Shown here piece after piece: positions 7,518 to 15,448 of a stretch of 21,558 bases of DNA. The notes under the pieces are model-generated. The model searched no databases, was not told where the DNA came from, and worked only from the letters and a program-made list of their open reading frames with translations. The DNA is taken from IMG/VR virus record IMGVR_UViG_3300042691_017815, positions 1 through 21,558 of that record. The stretch is one strand, 5' to 3'. Numbering within the stretch: position 1 is the stretch's first letter; the number at the start of each line of letters is the position of its first letter. This DNA is from a virus. The translations under genes were made by a program, and so were the position numbers.

Positions 7518-10075
7518 TGCCCGTCATTTACATAGCGTCGAACGACGACTCGACGGACGACTTTACCGATTACACGCTAGAGTTTAAGAAACAGCTTGAG
7601 GTTACCGGCGCAAGCACGGGCACGCTGAGCTTCTCAGTCGCGCCGGGCACCTACGAATACTTCGCTTTCATCGCGCCCTATGAAATAGGTCTTGTAGACA
7701 CCAACCCGTCAGGCACTTGGTCGGTCGAGCTCAACATCACGACCGGCAACTCCGTCAGCATGCGGTGGGCGGCGCAGGTCGGCAAGCTCAACGACAACGG
7801 CGAGTTCGTCGGCGCGACGGCGTGGTCGCCGACGGACGCGAGCGCCGGATCCGGCGTCAAGACGACGTCGTGGACGAGCACGGCGCTGGGGACCTGGAAC
7901 GACGGCGAACAGTTCTGCGTCCTGTTCCGGTTCTATCACTCCGGGACGATGAACAACATTTCCATGGCGGTGGGCGTTGGCACCACCGACATGGAGCAAA
8001 AGCCTCCATACGACGTCCCGAAAAACGCAAACGGTACGGCGCAGGGCGCTGGCGCGGCGTCTGGAACAGGACTGGCGCTGTTCAACGCCGCCGGCACGGC
8101 GCAAGGCGTTGGAGCGGCGTCCGCCGTCGGCGCCTACGAGATGGGCGGGACCACCGCCGACGGACTGGCGCAGGGCGTCGGCTCAGCCACCGCCACCGGC
8201 GCGTCGACCGCCGACGCCGCAGGAACGGCGCAGGGCGTAGGCGCCGCGACCGCATCCGGCGCGAGCACCGCGGCTGGAGACGGATCCGCCCAAGGCGTAG
8301 GCGCTGCAACGGCCACGGGTCTGGCGCTGTTCGCCGGCGACGGGTCCGCGCAAGGCGTCGGAGCGGCCAGCGCCACCGGCAAGGCGCTGGTCAGCGCGGA
8401 CGGCAGCGCGCAGGGCGTAGGCTCTGCGACGGCGACTGGCGCTTCTACCGCCGCCGCGGATGGGTCCGCGCAAGGCGTCGGAGCGGCCACAGCGGCAGGG
8501 ACCAGCACGGCGGCCTCGGACGGCTCTGCGCAAGGCGTTGGCGCTGCGACGGCCAGTGGCGCGTCCACGGCGGCGGCAGATGGCTCCGCACAGGGCGTCG
8601 GTTCGGCTACGGCGGTCGGCGAGGCGGTCGCCGTCGCTGAAGGCGCGGGCAGCGCGCAGGGCGTTGGTTCGGCCTCCGCGACGGGCGCATCCACGGCGGA
8701 CGCCGACGGCTCTGCGCAAGGCGTCGGCTCGGCCTCGGCGGACGGGGCCAGCACCGGCAACATGGACGGCTCGGCCCTCGGGGTCGGCTCGGCCAGCGCA
8801 ACAGGAACATCGACGGCCGACGCGGATGGCTCGGCGCAGGGCGTCGGCGCAGCCACGGCGACAGCGACATCGACGGCCGACGCCGCAGGCTCTGCGCAAG
8901 GCGTCGGGTCGGCCACGGCCGAGGGCTCGTCCGTCACCGCCGCTGATGGCGTCGGCTCGGCGCAAGGCGTCGGCAGCGCCACGGCGACCGGGCAATCCAC
9001 GGCCAACGCGGACGGCTCGGCTCTCGGCGTCGGCAGCGCGACCGGAGCCGGGGCCAGCACCGCGGCCTCAGACGGCGCAGCGCAAGGCGCAGGGGCCGCC
9101 ACCGGAGACGGGGCGTCCAATGCGGCTGCGGATGGCTCCGCCCAGGGCGTGGGCTCCGCCTCCGGCGTTGGAGCATCGGCGTCCACGGGACAGGGCGTCG
9201 GCAACGCGCTCGGCATTGGCGACGCGTCCGCGGTCGGCCAGTCGACGGCGGCCTCTGATGGGTCGGCCCAAGGGGCTGGCGCAGCGATTGGCGCAGGAGC
9301 CTCGACCGCCGTCGCCGATGGCACGGCCCAAGGGGTCGGCTCGGCGTCCGCCACCGGGGCGAGCACGGCGACCGCCGACGGCGCGGCCCAAGGCGTCGGC
9401 TCCGCATCGGCTGTTGGGGCCAGCGCAGCGACGGCGGACGGGTCCGCACAGGGTGTCGGATCGGCGACTGGCGTCGGCGCGGCCAACGTGGCGGCGGACG
9501 GGTCCGCGCAGGGTGTCGGATCGGCCACTGGCGCTGGCGCATCCGCGGCGAGCGGCGAAGGCGTCGGCGACGCTCTTGGCGTCGGTTCGGCCTCGGCCGC
9601 CGGCGCTTCCACAGCGACCGCGGACGGCGCAGCCCAGGGCGCAGGAACGGCTTCCGGCGCAGGCCTGGCGCTGTTCGACGCCGCTGGCTCTGCACAGGGC
9701 GCAGGCGCGGCGACAGGCGCAGGGCAGGCCCTCTTCAACGGGGTGGGCTCCGCGCAAGGCGTCGGCTCCGCGGCTGCGGTCGGAACGTCCGTCGCGACAG
9801 GCGACGCCGTCGGAACGGCGCAGGGCGTCGGGTCCGTTTCTGCGGTCGGCGAGTCCACCGCGGAGAGCGCCGGCACGGCGCGCGGGGTCGGCACGGCCTC
9901 GGCCTTCAGCATCGCGGTGACCGCGGACGGGGCCGGATCGGCGCAAGGCGTCAGCCTCGCGATCGGCGTCGGCGCAAGCATCTTCCGCCCGCTGCGCGCG
10001 CGCGGGCATCGCAACGCAGGGCCGTGGAAGCGGAGGGAACAGGGCCGGCCCTCGCGGCCCTCGAGGATGCAATGA
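7517..10075 (+). CDS. 852-residue protein with 32 Gly/Ala-rich 20-residue repeats, probable fibre
   Basis: Residues 1-172 form a probable beta-sandwich domain (MPVIYIASNDDSTDDFTDYT at the start; FRFYHSGTMNNISMAVGVGT near its end). Residues 173-826 are 32 tandem repeats, mostly 20 residues, with consensus GSAQGVGSATATGASTAAAD. Residues 827-852 are a basic tail (RARGHRNAGPWKRREQGR and on) with nine Arg/Lys and one Glu. In the consensus every odd position is Gly, Ala or Ser, as in silk-like or tightly stacked beta structures. There is no signal peptide or membrane segment. The start overlaps the previous stop and the end overlaps the ATG of the next gene (ATGA, 10072-10075), so it is an in-operon structural gene. 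A long fibre, spacer or decoration role is inferred. The first roughly 100 bases are less GC-rich than the repeats. I know Gly/Ala repeats of this kind in phage tail-region proteins but no established function. Confidence 0.87.
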   Translation: MPVIYIASNDDSTDDFTDYTLEFKKQLEVTGASTGTLSFSVAPGTYEYFAFIAPYEIGLVDTNPSGTWSVELNITTGNSVSMRWAAQVGKLNDNGEFVGATAWSPTDASAGSGVKTTSWTSTALGTWNDGEQFCVLFRFYHSGTMNNISMAVGVGTTDMEQKPPYDVPKNANGTAQGAGAASGTGLALFNAAGTAQGVGAASAVGAYEMGGTTADGLAQGVGSATATGASTADAAGTAQGVGAATASGASTAAGDGSAQGVGAATATGLALFAGDGSAQGVGAASATGKALVSADGSAQGVGSATATGASTAAADGSAQGVGAATAAGTSTAASDGSAQGVGAATASGASTAAADGSAQGVGSATAVGEAVAVAEGAGSAQGVGSASATGASTADADGSAQGVGSASADGASTGNMDGSALGVGSASATGTSTADADGSAQGVGAATATATSTADAAGSAQGVGSATAEGSSVTAADGVGSAQGVGSATATGQSTANADGSALGVGSATGAGASTAASDGAAQGAGAATGDGASNAAADGSAQGVGSASGVGASASTGQGVGNALGIGDASAVGQSTAASDGSAQGAGAAIGAGASTAVADGTAQGVGSASATGASTATADGAAQGVGSASAVGASAATADGSAQGVGSATGVGAANVAADGSAQGVGSATGAGASAASGEGVGDALGVGSASAAGASTATADGAAQGAGTASGAGLALFDAAGSAQGAGAATGAGQALFNGVGSAQGVGSAAAVGTSVATGDAVGTAQGVGSVSAVGESTAESAGTARGVGTASAFSIAVTADGAGSAQGVSLAIGVGASIFRPLRARGHRNAGPWKRREQGRPSRPSRMQ
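8033..9994 (+). repeat. 32-copy in-frame repeat array, 60-bp unit
   Basis: Counting each G[STA]A[QLR]G unit gives 32 copies covering residues 173-826 of the 852-residue protein. Twenty-five are 20 residues, five are 22, one (the second) is 23 and one (the thirty-first) is 21, which sums to the 654 residues observed. Codons vary freely between copies (for example AQGVG is written gcgcagggcgtcggc, gcccaaggcgtaggc or gcgcaaggcgttgga). The DNA copies are therefore diverged while the protein pattern is kept, which argues for selection on the protein rather than recent slippage. Confidence 0.95.
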
Positions 10076-10890
10076 AAAACATTCTGACATCCATCGAAGG
10101 GCGACGCCTCGGCATCGACTCCGACGGCAACCTCTTGTTCGACGGCGCCCCGATCGCCGGGCCTGACGCCGCAGGCGCGTCTGCGTTCTCCAACGTCGTC
10201 ACGCTGACGAACGGCGATTTCACCGATGGCCAATATTTGGTGACCGCCCAGCAGTCGGGGACGCTCTTCATCGTCAACGCCGGAGACATCTACCCCTACC
10301 AGATGGAGTTGCCAGAGGACGCGCCGGTCGGCTGGTTCGCGCGCTTTGTGGCGACCAAGTACGTGCCGCCGTACCAGACCGACGCGACGCAAACGCGCAT
10401 GAAAACGCTCGACATCCACACGGATGAGCCGGGCTACCAGGTCGACCTCGCCTTCCGCGGGATCAGCAAGGTCAACACGCACTGCGACGTCCACTGCGTC
10501 GAGAACACAGACGGCGGCTCGGCGGCCTATGTCCATGCCGGCCCGCATCTCTGGGGCAACCTGCCGGCGATCGCGCCCGCCACGACCTACACGATCAGCA
10601 TCGACAACGCTGGCGCGGCCCGCACGGTCGGCACGCGGTACATCTTCGACCAGTACAACTCCATGACGATCGCTGACTGGGGCGGCTACGCGCCCCACAG
10701 CATCTCGTGGGCTTGGTATCGCGGCAACGGCGTCTACGACGAACTGATCCCGCAGACCGAGTTCGACGCGACCTACATCCTGCGCGATTTCGACATCGGC
10801 TACACGATCTACGCCGGCGTCACCGGAGAAAACAGGTACGGGTCCAAGACCTACCTGTCGAACGCCACTGGGACCGTTATCGCAGCATAA
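10072..10890 (+). CDS. Tagged beta-rich protein of unknown function (272 aa)
   Basis: A 272-residue protein that opens with the tag MKNILTSIEGRRLGIDSDGN and then is unrelated to the tailspikes. The body is beta-rich, with VVTLTNGDFTDGQYLVTAQQ, YPYQMELPEDAPVGWFARFV and YIFDQYNSMTIADWGGYAPH as landmarks, and a C-terminus LSNATGTVIAA. No catalytic motif, membrane segment or signal peptide is seen. I start it at ATG 10072, which overlaps the stop of the repeat protein and places the tag at the very N-terminus; an in-frame GTG at 10024 would add 16 residues inside the upstream coding frame. The tag suggests it is mounted on the same partner as the tailspikes (inference). Confidence 0.85.
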   Translation: MKNILTSIEGRRLGIDSDGNLLFDGAPIAGPDAAGASAFSNVVTLTNGDFTDGQYLVTAQQSGTLFIVNAGDIYPYQMELPEDAPVGWFARFVATKYVPPYQTDATQTRMKTLDIHTDEPGYQVDLAFRGISKVNTHCDVHCVENTDGGSAAYVHAGPHLWGNLPAIAPATTYTISIDNAGAARTVGTRYIFDQYNSMTIADWGGYAPHSISWAWYRGNGVYDELIPQTEFDATYILRDFDIGYTIYAGVTGENRYGSKTYLSNATGTVIAA

Positions 10891-10906
10891 CCAACACGAG
10901 GCTATC

Positions 10907-11215
10907 ATGTCTGACTTCGCCACCGTCGTTTCCGCGCTCGAGCTCGTCGTGGGCAACACCCGCGCCGTCGAGATCCTCAAGGCCGTCGAGACGGACAACT
11001 CCGCGCTCATCGCCGACAACCTCGCGCTGACCAACAAGTGCACGGCGCTGGAGGCGGCGCTGGCCAAGTCGCAGGCCGACGCCATGAACCTCGTCACCGC
11101 CATCCAGGCGGTGCGCGCCGACGCCGCCGACGGCGTGCTCGACAACCCCATCCCCGACCCCGTGGTCGTGGACCCCGTGGTCGACCCGACCCCGGCTCCC
11201 GCGCCTTCGATCTAA
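10907..11215 (+). CDS. Small coiled-coil protein with Pro/Val/Asp-rich tail
   Basis: A 102-residue protein. Residues 1-75 are helical with a likely coiled coil (ETDNSALIADNLALTNKCTA and LEAALAKSQADAMNLVTAIQ). The C-terminus is an extended DNPIPDPVVVDPVVDPTPAP stretch, probably disordered. GAGG at 10898-10901 precedes ATG 10907. No enzymatic motif is present. It sits between two tag-bearing proteins and may be an assembly factor or linker; that is a guess from position and composition. Confidence 0.8.
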   Translation: MSDFATVVSALELVVGNTRAVEILKAVETDNSALIADNLALTNKCTALEAALAKSQADAMNLVTAIQAVRADAADGVLDNPIPDPVVVDPVVDPTPAPAPSI

Positions 11216-11258
11216 TCGAGCGCCCCGCAGCAACAGCACCACATAAAGGGGAACCCCG

Positions 11259-11846
11259 ATGGCCAACCAGATCCTGACCTCCATCCACGGCAAGCGCTTC
11301 GGCCTCGGCCCGCGCGGCGAGCTCCTCCTCGACAAGGGGGTCGGCACGTTGTCGGTTCCCACCGTCGCCTATACCAACACGGCGGCCGGCACGGCGCTGA
11401 CCGCGTCCTCGACCGAGACGGCGCTGGGCTCCTACTCCATCCCGGCCAACTCGCTGTTCCCCGGCGCGCTGATCCAGGTCCGCTTCCAGGGCATCGCGAC
11501 GGCGACCAACGGCTCCGACACGCTGACCGTGAAGCTCTACATCGGCGGCCTGACCGGCACGGCCCTGATCGCCATGGCGGCGCAGGACGTGGCCAACAAC
11601 GACGTGTTCACCGGCGAGTACGAGCTGATCGTCCGCACCGTCGGCGCGTCGGGCACGATCGTCGGCGTGGGCACCTACAAGTCCATCCCGGCGGCCGAGG
11701 GCACCATGACCATCAAGGACGACTATCTGGCGTCCACCGCCATCGACACGACGGCGGCGCAGGTCGTCGCGGTGTCGGGGGCGTGGTCCTCGACCAACGC
11801 CGGCAACTCCTGCCGCCTCGACTTCCTGCGGGTCATCATCGGCTAA
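11259..11846 (+). CDS. Tagged beta-sandwich protein (195 aa), function unknown
   Basis: A 195-residue protein beginning MANQILTSIHGKRFGLGPRG, the fifth copy of the shared tag. It then has a beta-rich body of about 160 residues: YSIPANSLFPGALIQVRFQG, DTLTVKLYIGGLTGTALIAM, a strand pair near FTGEYELIVRTVGASGTIVG, and a C-terminal NSCRLDFLRVIIG. The body looks like a single jelly-roll or sandwich domain of the type used as head-fibre tips, decoration proteins or baseplate adaptors. AAAGGGGA at 11245-11252 before ATG 11259 supports the start. Its stop overlaps the start of the large terminase (TAATG, 11844-11848). Confidence 0.87.
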   Translation: MANQILTSIHGKRFGLGPRGELLLDKGVGTLSVPTVAYTNTAAGTALTASSTETALGSYSIPANSLFPGALIQVRFQGIATATNGSDTLTVKLYIGGLTGTALIAMAAQDVANNDVFTGEYELIVRTVGASGTIVGVGTYKSIPAAEGTMTIKDDYLASTAIDTTAAQVVAVSGAWSSTNAGNSCRLDFLRVIIG

Positions 11847-13411
11847 TGTCCGCGGAAATCCTCAAGGCCCTGCTCGACGAGTTCACAAGGCTCGACGAGC
11901 CGGGCCGGCAGGAGCTGGCGAAGGTCGCCCTCGGCGCGACCAAGGGAATGACCTGGGTGCCCAACCCGGGCCCGCAGGCCATGGCGGCTATGTCCGAGGC
12001 GGACGAGCTGTTCTATGGTGGCCAGGCCGGCGGCGGGAAGACGGATCTCGCCATCGGCCTGGCGCTTACGCAGCACAAGCGCAGCCTACTCCTGCGCCGC
12101 ATCAACCGCGACGCCGTAAAGCTGGTTCCGCGCATCGAGGAGATCGTCGGCTCGCGCAGCGGCTGGAACGGCCAGGACAGGGTCTGGCGCTTTCCCGACG
12201 GCAAGCAGATCGACATCGCCGGGTGCGAGCTCGAGGGCGACAAGCAGCGCTTCAAGGGCGACCCGCACGACCTCATCGTGTTCGACGAGGGCACCGACTT
12301 TCTGGAGAGCCAGTTCCGCTTCATCATCGGCTGGAACCGCTCCGCCGACGCCAACCAGCGCTGCCGCGTGCTGGTCACGTCCAACCCGCCGACCACCGCC
12401 GACGGCCTCTGGGTCATCAAATACTGGGCCCCGTGGCTCGACGACACCCACCCCAACCCGGCCAAGCCGGGCGAGCTGCGCTGGTACACCACCATTGGCG
12501 GGCAGGACGTCGAGGTCGACGGCCCGGGCCCGCACGTCATCCCCGACGAGCCCGAGCCTGTCATGGCGCGCTCGCGGACCTTCATCCCGGCGAAACTGTC
12601 GGACAACTACGACCTGGCGCGCACGGGCTACGCCAGCGTGCTGGCCGCGCTGCCGCCCGAGCTGCGCGCCGCCTACCGCGACGGGCGCTTCGACGCCGGC
12701 CTGCGTGACGCCGACTTCCAGGTCATCCCGACCGCATGGATCAGGGCGGCGCAGGATCGCTGGAGCCCCAAGCCCCCGCCGGGCGCGGCCATGGTGGCCA
12801 TGGGCTTCGACCCCGCCGGCGGCGGCCAGGACGCCGCGGTGCTCGCGAGGCGCTACGGCGGCTGGTACGACGAGATGATCGCCAAGACGGGCGAGGAGAC
12901 CGCCGACGGCTCGTCCATGGCGGCGCTGGTCATGCGCTATCGCCGGGACCAAGCCCCGGTCGTGGTCGACGTCGGAGGCGGATATGCAGGAGCCGTCATC
13001 CAGCGGCTCAAAGACAACGGACTCGGACACAGCCCCTTCAACGGAGCCAACGCCAGCACCGGGACCGACAAGTCCGGCCAGCTCAAATTCGCCAACAAGC
13101 GAGCCGAGGCGTGGTGGCGCTTTCGTGAGGCGCTTGACCCTGATCAGGATGGCGGGTCCTGCATCGCTCTGCCGCCGGACCCCGAGCTTAGAGCGGATCT
13201 TGCCGCGCCGACGTGGTCGCTGACCCCGCGCGGCGTGCAACTGGAAAGCAAGGACGACATCCGCAAGCGGCTCGGCCGATCGCCCGGGCGCGGCGACGCC
13301 GTCGTCATGGCCCTTTCCGAGGGCGACAGGGCGCGCACGCGGGCGTTCTTCCAGCAGACCGGCAGGCTCCCGACCGTGAAACTCGGCTACGCCAATTTGA
13401 AGAGGCACTGA
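11846..13411 (+). CDS. terL: Terminase large subunit
   Basis: The ATP-driven DNA packaging motor and headful or site-specific nuclease, 521 residues. The ATPase part has Walker A GGQAGGGKT at residues 58-66 and Walker B LIVFDEG at 143-149, followed by VLVTSNPPTT as the coupling region. The RNase H-like nuclease part has candidate metal-binding aspartates in GFDPAGGG (D322), VVVDVGGG (D375) and GRGDAVVMAL (D484). Length is normal for the family. I choose ATG 11846, overlapping the preceding stop; an in-frame start at 11783 would add 21 residues inside the upstream gene with no family resemblance. During assembly it acts at the portal vertex, and the portal gene follows after one small gene. 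Confidence 0.97.
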   Translation: MSAEILKALLDEFTRLDEPGRQELAKVALGATKGMTWVPNPGPQAMAAMSEADELFYGGQAGGGKTDLAIGLALTQHKRSLLLRRINRDAVKLVPRIEEIVGSRSGWNGQDRVWRFPDGKQIDIAGCELEGDKQRFKGDPHDLIVFDEGTDFLESQFRFIIGWNRSADANQRCRVLVTSNPPTTADGLWVIKYWAPWLDDTHPNPAKPGELRWYTTIGGQDVEVDGPGPHVIPDEPEPVMARSRTFIPAKLSDNYDLARTGYASVLAALPPELRAAYRDGRFDAGLRDADFQVIPTAWIRAAQDRWSPKPPPGAAMVAMGFDPAGGGQDAAVLARRYGGWYDEMIAKTGEETADGSSMAALVMRYRRDQAPVVVDVGGGYAGAVIQRLKDNGLGHSPFNGANASTGTDKSGQLKFANKRAEAWWRFREALDPDQDGGSCIALPPDPELRADLAAPTWSLTPRGVQLESKDDIRKRLGRSPGRGDAVVMALSEGDRARTRAFFQQTGRLPTVKLGYANLKRH

Positions 13412-13412
13412 A

Positions 13413-13634
13413 ATGGGCAATCTGTTTAGGCAACCCAAGGTCCAGGCTCCGCCGCCGCCGGCGGCTCCGGCGCCGATGCCCGACCCGACCAGCCCGGCCG
13501 TGCTCGAGGCGCGCCGCAAGTCGACGGAAATGGCCATGGCCCGCGCCGGCCGCGCGTCCACCATCCTGTCGACGCGCGACAGCCGCGCCGATGCGGGCGG
13601 CAGCGACACCTATTCCTCGACGCATCTCGGCTGA
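13413..13634 (+). CDS. Small Pro-rich protein between terminase and portal
   Basis: A 73-residue protein: MGNLFRQPKVQAPPPPAAPA, then a helical segment SPAVLEARRKSTEMAMARAG and a Gly/Ser-rich end (ADAGGSDTYSSTHLG). Proteins of this size and character recur between the terminase and portal genes of podoviruses of this kind, without a known function. The ATG lies one base after the terminase TGA (13409-13411), so it is probably coupled. The Pro-rich arm could bind a neighbouring head or terminase protein. Confidence 0.78.
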   Translation: MGNLFRQPKVQAPPPPAAPAPMPDPTSPAVLEARRKSTEMAMARAGRASTILSTRDSRADAGGSDTYSSTHLG

Positions 13635-13640
13635 CGCGTC

Positions 13641-15293
13641 ATGAAAGAGCGCTGCCGGCAGATCATCGGGATAGGCAATCGCCTGTTCTCCGACCGCATG
13701 CCGCTCATGTCGTTGTGGCAGGAGCTCGCCGACAACTTCTACCCGGAGCGGGCTGACTTCACGACGACGCGCTCGATCGGCACCGATTTCGCGTCGCACC
13801 TGTTCACCGGCGCGCCCCTGCTCGCCCGGCGCGAGCTGGCCAATTCGCTCAGCGCCATGCTGCGCCCGCGCGGCCAGCAGTGGTTCTCGGCCCGCACCCT
13901 CGACGAGGCGGTCAACGAGGACTCCGGCAACAGACAGTGGCTCGACATGGTCAGCGAGCGCATGCGCCTGCTGATGTACGACTCGCGCGCCCAGTTCCAG
14001 CGCGCGACGAAGGAGGCCGACAACGACTTCGCCACCTTCGGCCAGTGCGTCATCACCGCAGACCTCGACCTGACCATCAACGCCATCCTCTATCGCTGCT
14101 GGCACCTGCGCGACGTCGCCTGGTCCGAGAACGAGAGGCTCGAGGTCGACACCATCCACCACAAGTGGAAAATGTCGGCCCGCGACATGGTGCGCCGCTA
14201 CGGCGACAAGGTCGACGGGCGCGTCCGCGACCTGCTCAAGGACGAGCCGCACAAGAAGATCGAGTGCCGGCGCGTCGTCATGCCGGCCGACGAATACGAC
14301 CTGAAGCGGGTTGGGGCCGATCGCGCCAAGCCCTACGTTGCGCTGCACATCGACTGCGAGAACGACACCGTTCTGGAAGAGAAGTACGTCAAGCGCATCA
14401 ACTACGTGCTGCCGCGCTGGCAGACGGTGAGCGGCTCCCAGTACGCCCACAGCCCGGCCTCGGTCATCGCCCTGCCCGACGCCCGCCTGCTCCAGCAGAT
14501 CACGCTGACCCTGCTTGAGGCCGGGCAGAAGAGCGTCGATCCGCCGCTCGTCGCCACGCATGAGGCGATCCAAGGCGGCGTCAACTTGTACGCCGGCGGC
14601 GTGACGTGGGTCGACAAGGACTACGACGAGCGCCTCGGCGACGCGCTGCGCCCGCTCGACATCGACCGCTCCGGGTTGAACTGGGGCGTCGACCGCGAGG
14701 AGCGCATCACGTCGCTCATCAAGCAGGCGTTCTACCTCGACGAGCTCCGCCTGCCCGACGTCGCCGGCTCCGACCAGATGACGGCGCAAGAGGTCCGCAT
14801 CCGCACGGAAGAGTTCATGCGCCGGGCGCTGCCGCTCTTCGAACCCATGGAGACGGAATACAACGGCGCGTTGTGCAATCTCACGTTCGAGATCGCCATG
14901 GAGCAGCACGCCTTCGGCAACCCGTTCGACATGCCGCAGGCGCTACGCGGCGCCGAGGTGCGGTTTCAGTTCGAGTCACCGATCCAGCAGGCCGCCAACC
15001 GGGCCAACGCGCAAGCCTTCCAGACGAGCGCCAACCTGCTCGCCCTGGCCGCTCAGGTCGACCCGACGGTCATCCACGTGTTCGACACCGACAAGGCGGT
15101 TCGCGACGCTCTGGAGGGCGCTGGAGCCCCGGCGGACTGGATCAAGGCCCCCGAGGTGGTCGAGCAGGAGAAGGCCATGGCGGCCGAGCAGGCCATGGCC
15201 ATGCAGGCCGCACAGGAGGTGGCCGTCGGCGCGGACATCGCGTCGAAGGTCGGCGAGGCGAGCCAGCAGCTCCAGGCCGGAGGCGTCATCTGA
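13641..15293 (+). CDS. Portal (head-tail connector) protein, T7 gp8 family
   Basis: A 550-residue portal protein that forms the ring through which DNA enters and leaves the head. The protein starts MKERCRQIIGIGNRLFSDRM and carries family-typical segments: WQELADNFYPERADFT (about residues 26-41), ANSLSAMLRPRGQQWFSAR, DFATFGQCVITADLDLTINA (about residues 130-150), then IHHKWKMSARDMVRRYGD and QMTAQEVRIRTEEFMRRALP. The C-terminus is Ala/Gln/Glu-rich and helical, as expected for the crown or barrel. Length agrees with the roughly 530-residue T7 connector. It follows the terminase and precedes the scaffold, the T7 order. Its TGA overlaps the ATG of the small membrane protein (TGATG, 15291-15295). 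Confidence 0.96.
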   Translation: MKERCRQIIGIGNRLFSDRMPLMSLWQELADNFYPERADFTTTRSIGTDFASHLFTGAPLLARRELANSLSAMLRPRGQQWFSARTLDEAVNEDSGNRQWLDMVSERMRLLMYDSRAQFQRATKEADNDFATFGQCVITADLDLTINAILYRCWHLRDVAWSENERLEVDTIHHKWKMSARDMVRRYGDKVDGRVRDLLKDEPHKKIECRRVVMPADEYDLKRVGADRAKPYVALHIDCENDTVLEEKYVKRINYVLPRWQTVSGSQYAHSPASVIALPDARLLQQITLTLLEAGQKSVDPPLVATHEAIQGGVNLYAGGVTWVDKDYDERLGDALRPLDIDRSGLNWGVDREERITSLIKQAFYLDELRLPDVAGSDQMTAQEVRIRTEEFMRRALPLFEPMETEYNGALCNLTFEIAMEQHAFGNPFDMPQALRGAEVRFQFESPIQQAANRANAQAFQTSANLLALAAQVDPTVIHVFDTDKAVRDALEGAGAPADWIKAPEVVEQEKAMAAEQAMAMQAAQEVAVGADIASKVGEASQQLQAGGVI

Positions 15294-15448
15294 TGTGGCG
15301 CGCCTTCGCCTGCCTCGCGGCAGGGGCGTTTTCAGCCGCCATCCTCGTGGCGGGGATGGGCGCTCTCCACGGCAGCATTGCGATGGCGGCCGTCCTTCTG
15401 ATCGCATTCGTGGCGGTGAAACTGGAGAACGCGCGTGACCGTGCATGA
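15293..15448 (+). CDS. Small membrane protein with two predicted TM segments, holin candidate
   Basis: A 51-residue protein starting MWRAFACLAAGAFSAAILVA. Hydrophobic segments lie at about residues 3-24 and 28-43, separated by a short HGS turn, followed by a charged tail KLENARDRA. Two membrane spans with a charged C-terminus is the class II holin pattern, but position inside the head-gene cluster is unusual for lysis and no endolysin is in the window. The ATG overlaps the portal stop, and the stop lies within the start of the next gene (14-base overlap), so all three small genes here are coupled. Confidence 0.7.
   Translation: MWRAFACLAAGAFSAAILVAGMGALHGSIAMAAVLLIAFVAVKLENARDRA

Noticed and set aside
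8033-9994. Regular 60-base repeats considered as a CRISPR array
   Set aside because: There are no constant repeats with unique spacers; the unit is one in-frame protein repeat with free synonymous variation.
8134-11151. 1005-codon open frame on the minus strand
   Set aside because: It is the mirror of the repeat protein and the genes after it. GC-rich third positions keep the opposite strand open, and its translation is low-complexity Pro/Ala/Thr repeats with no independent signals.
11248-11257. ggggaacccc inverted repeat before the 195-residue gene
   Set aside because: A 4-bp stem with a two-base loop cannot form a stable hairpin; the G run is better explained as the ribosome binding site.
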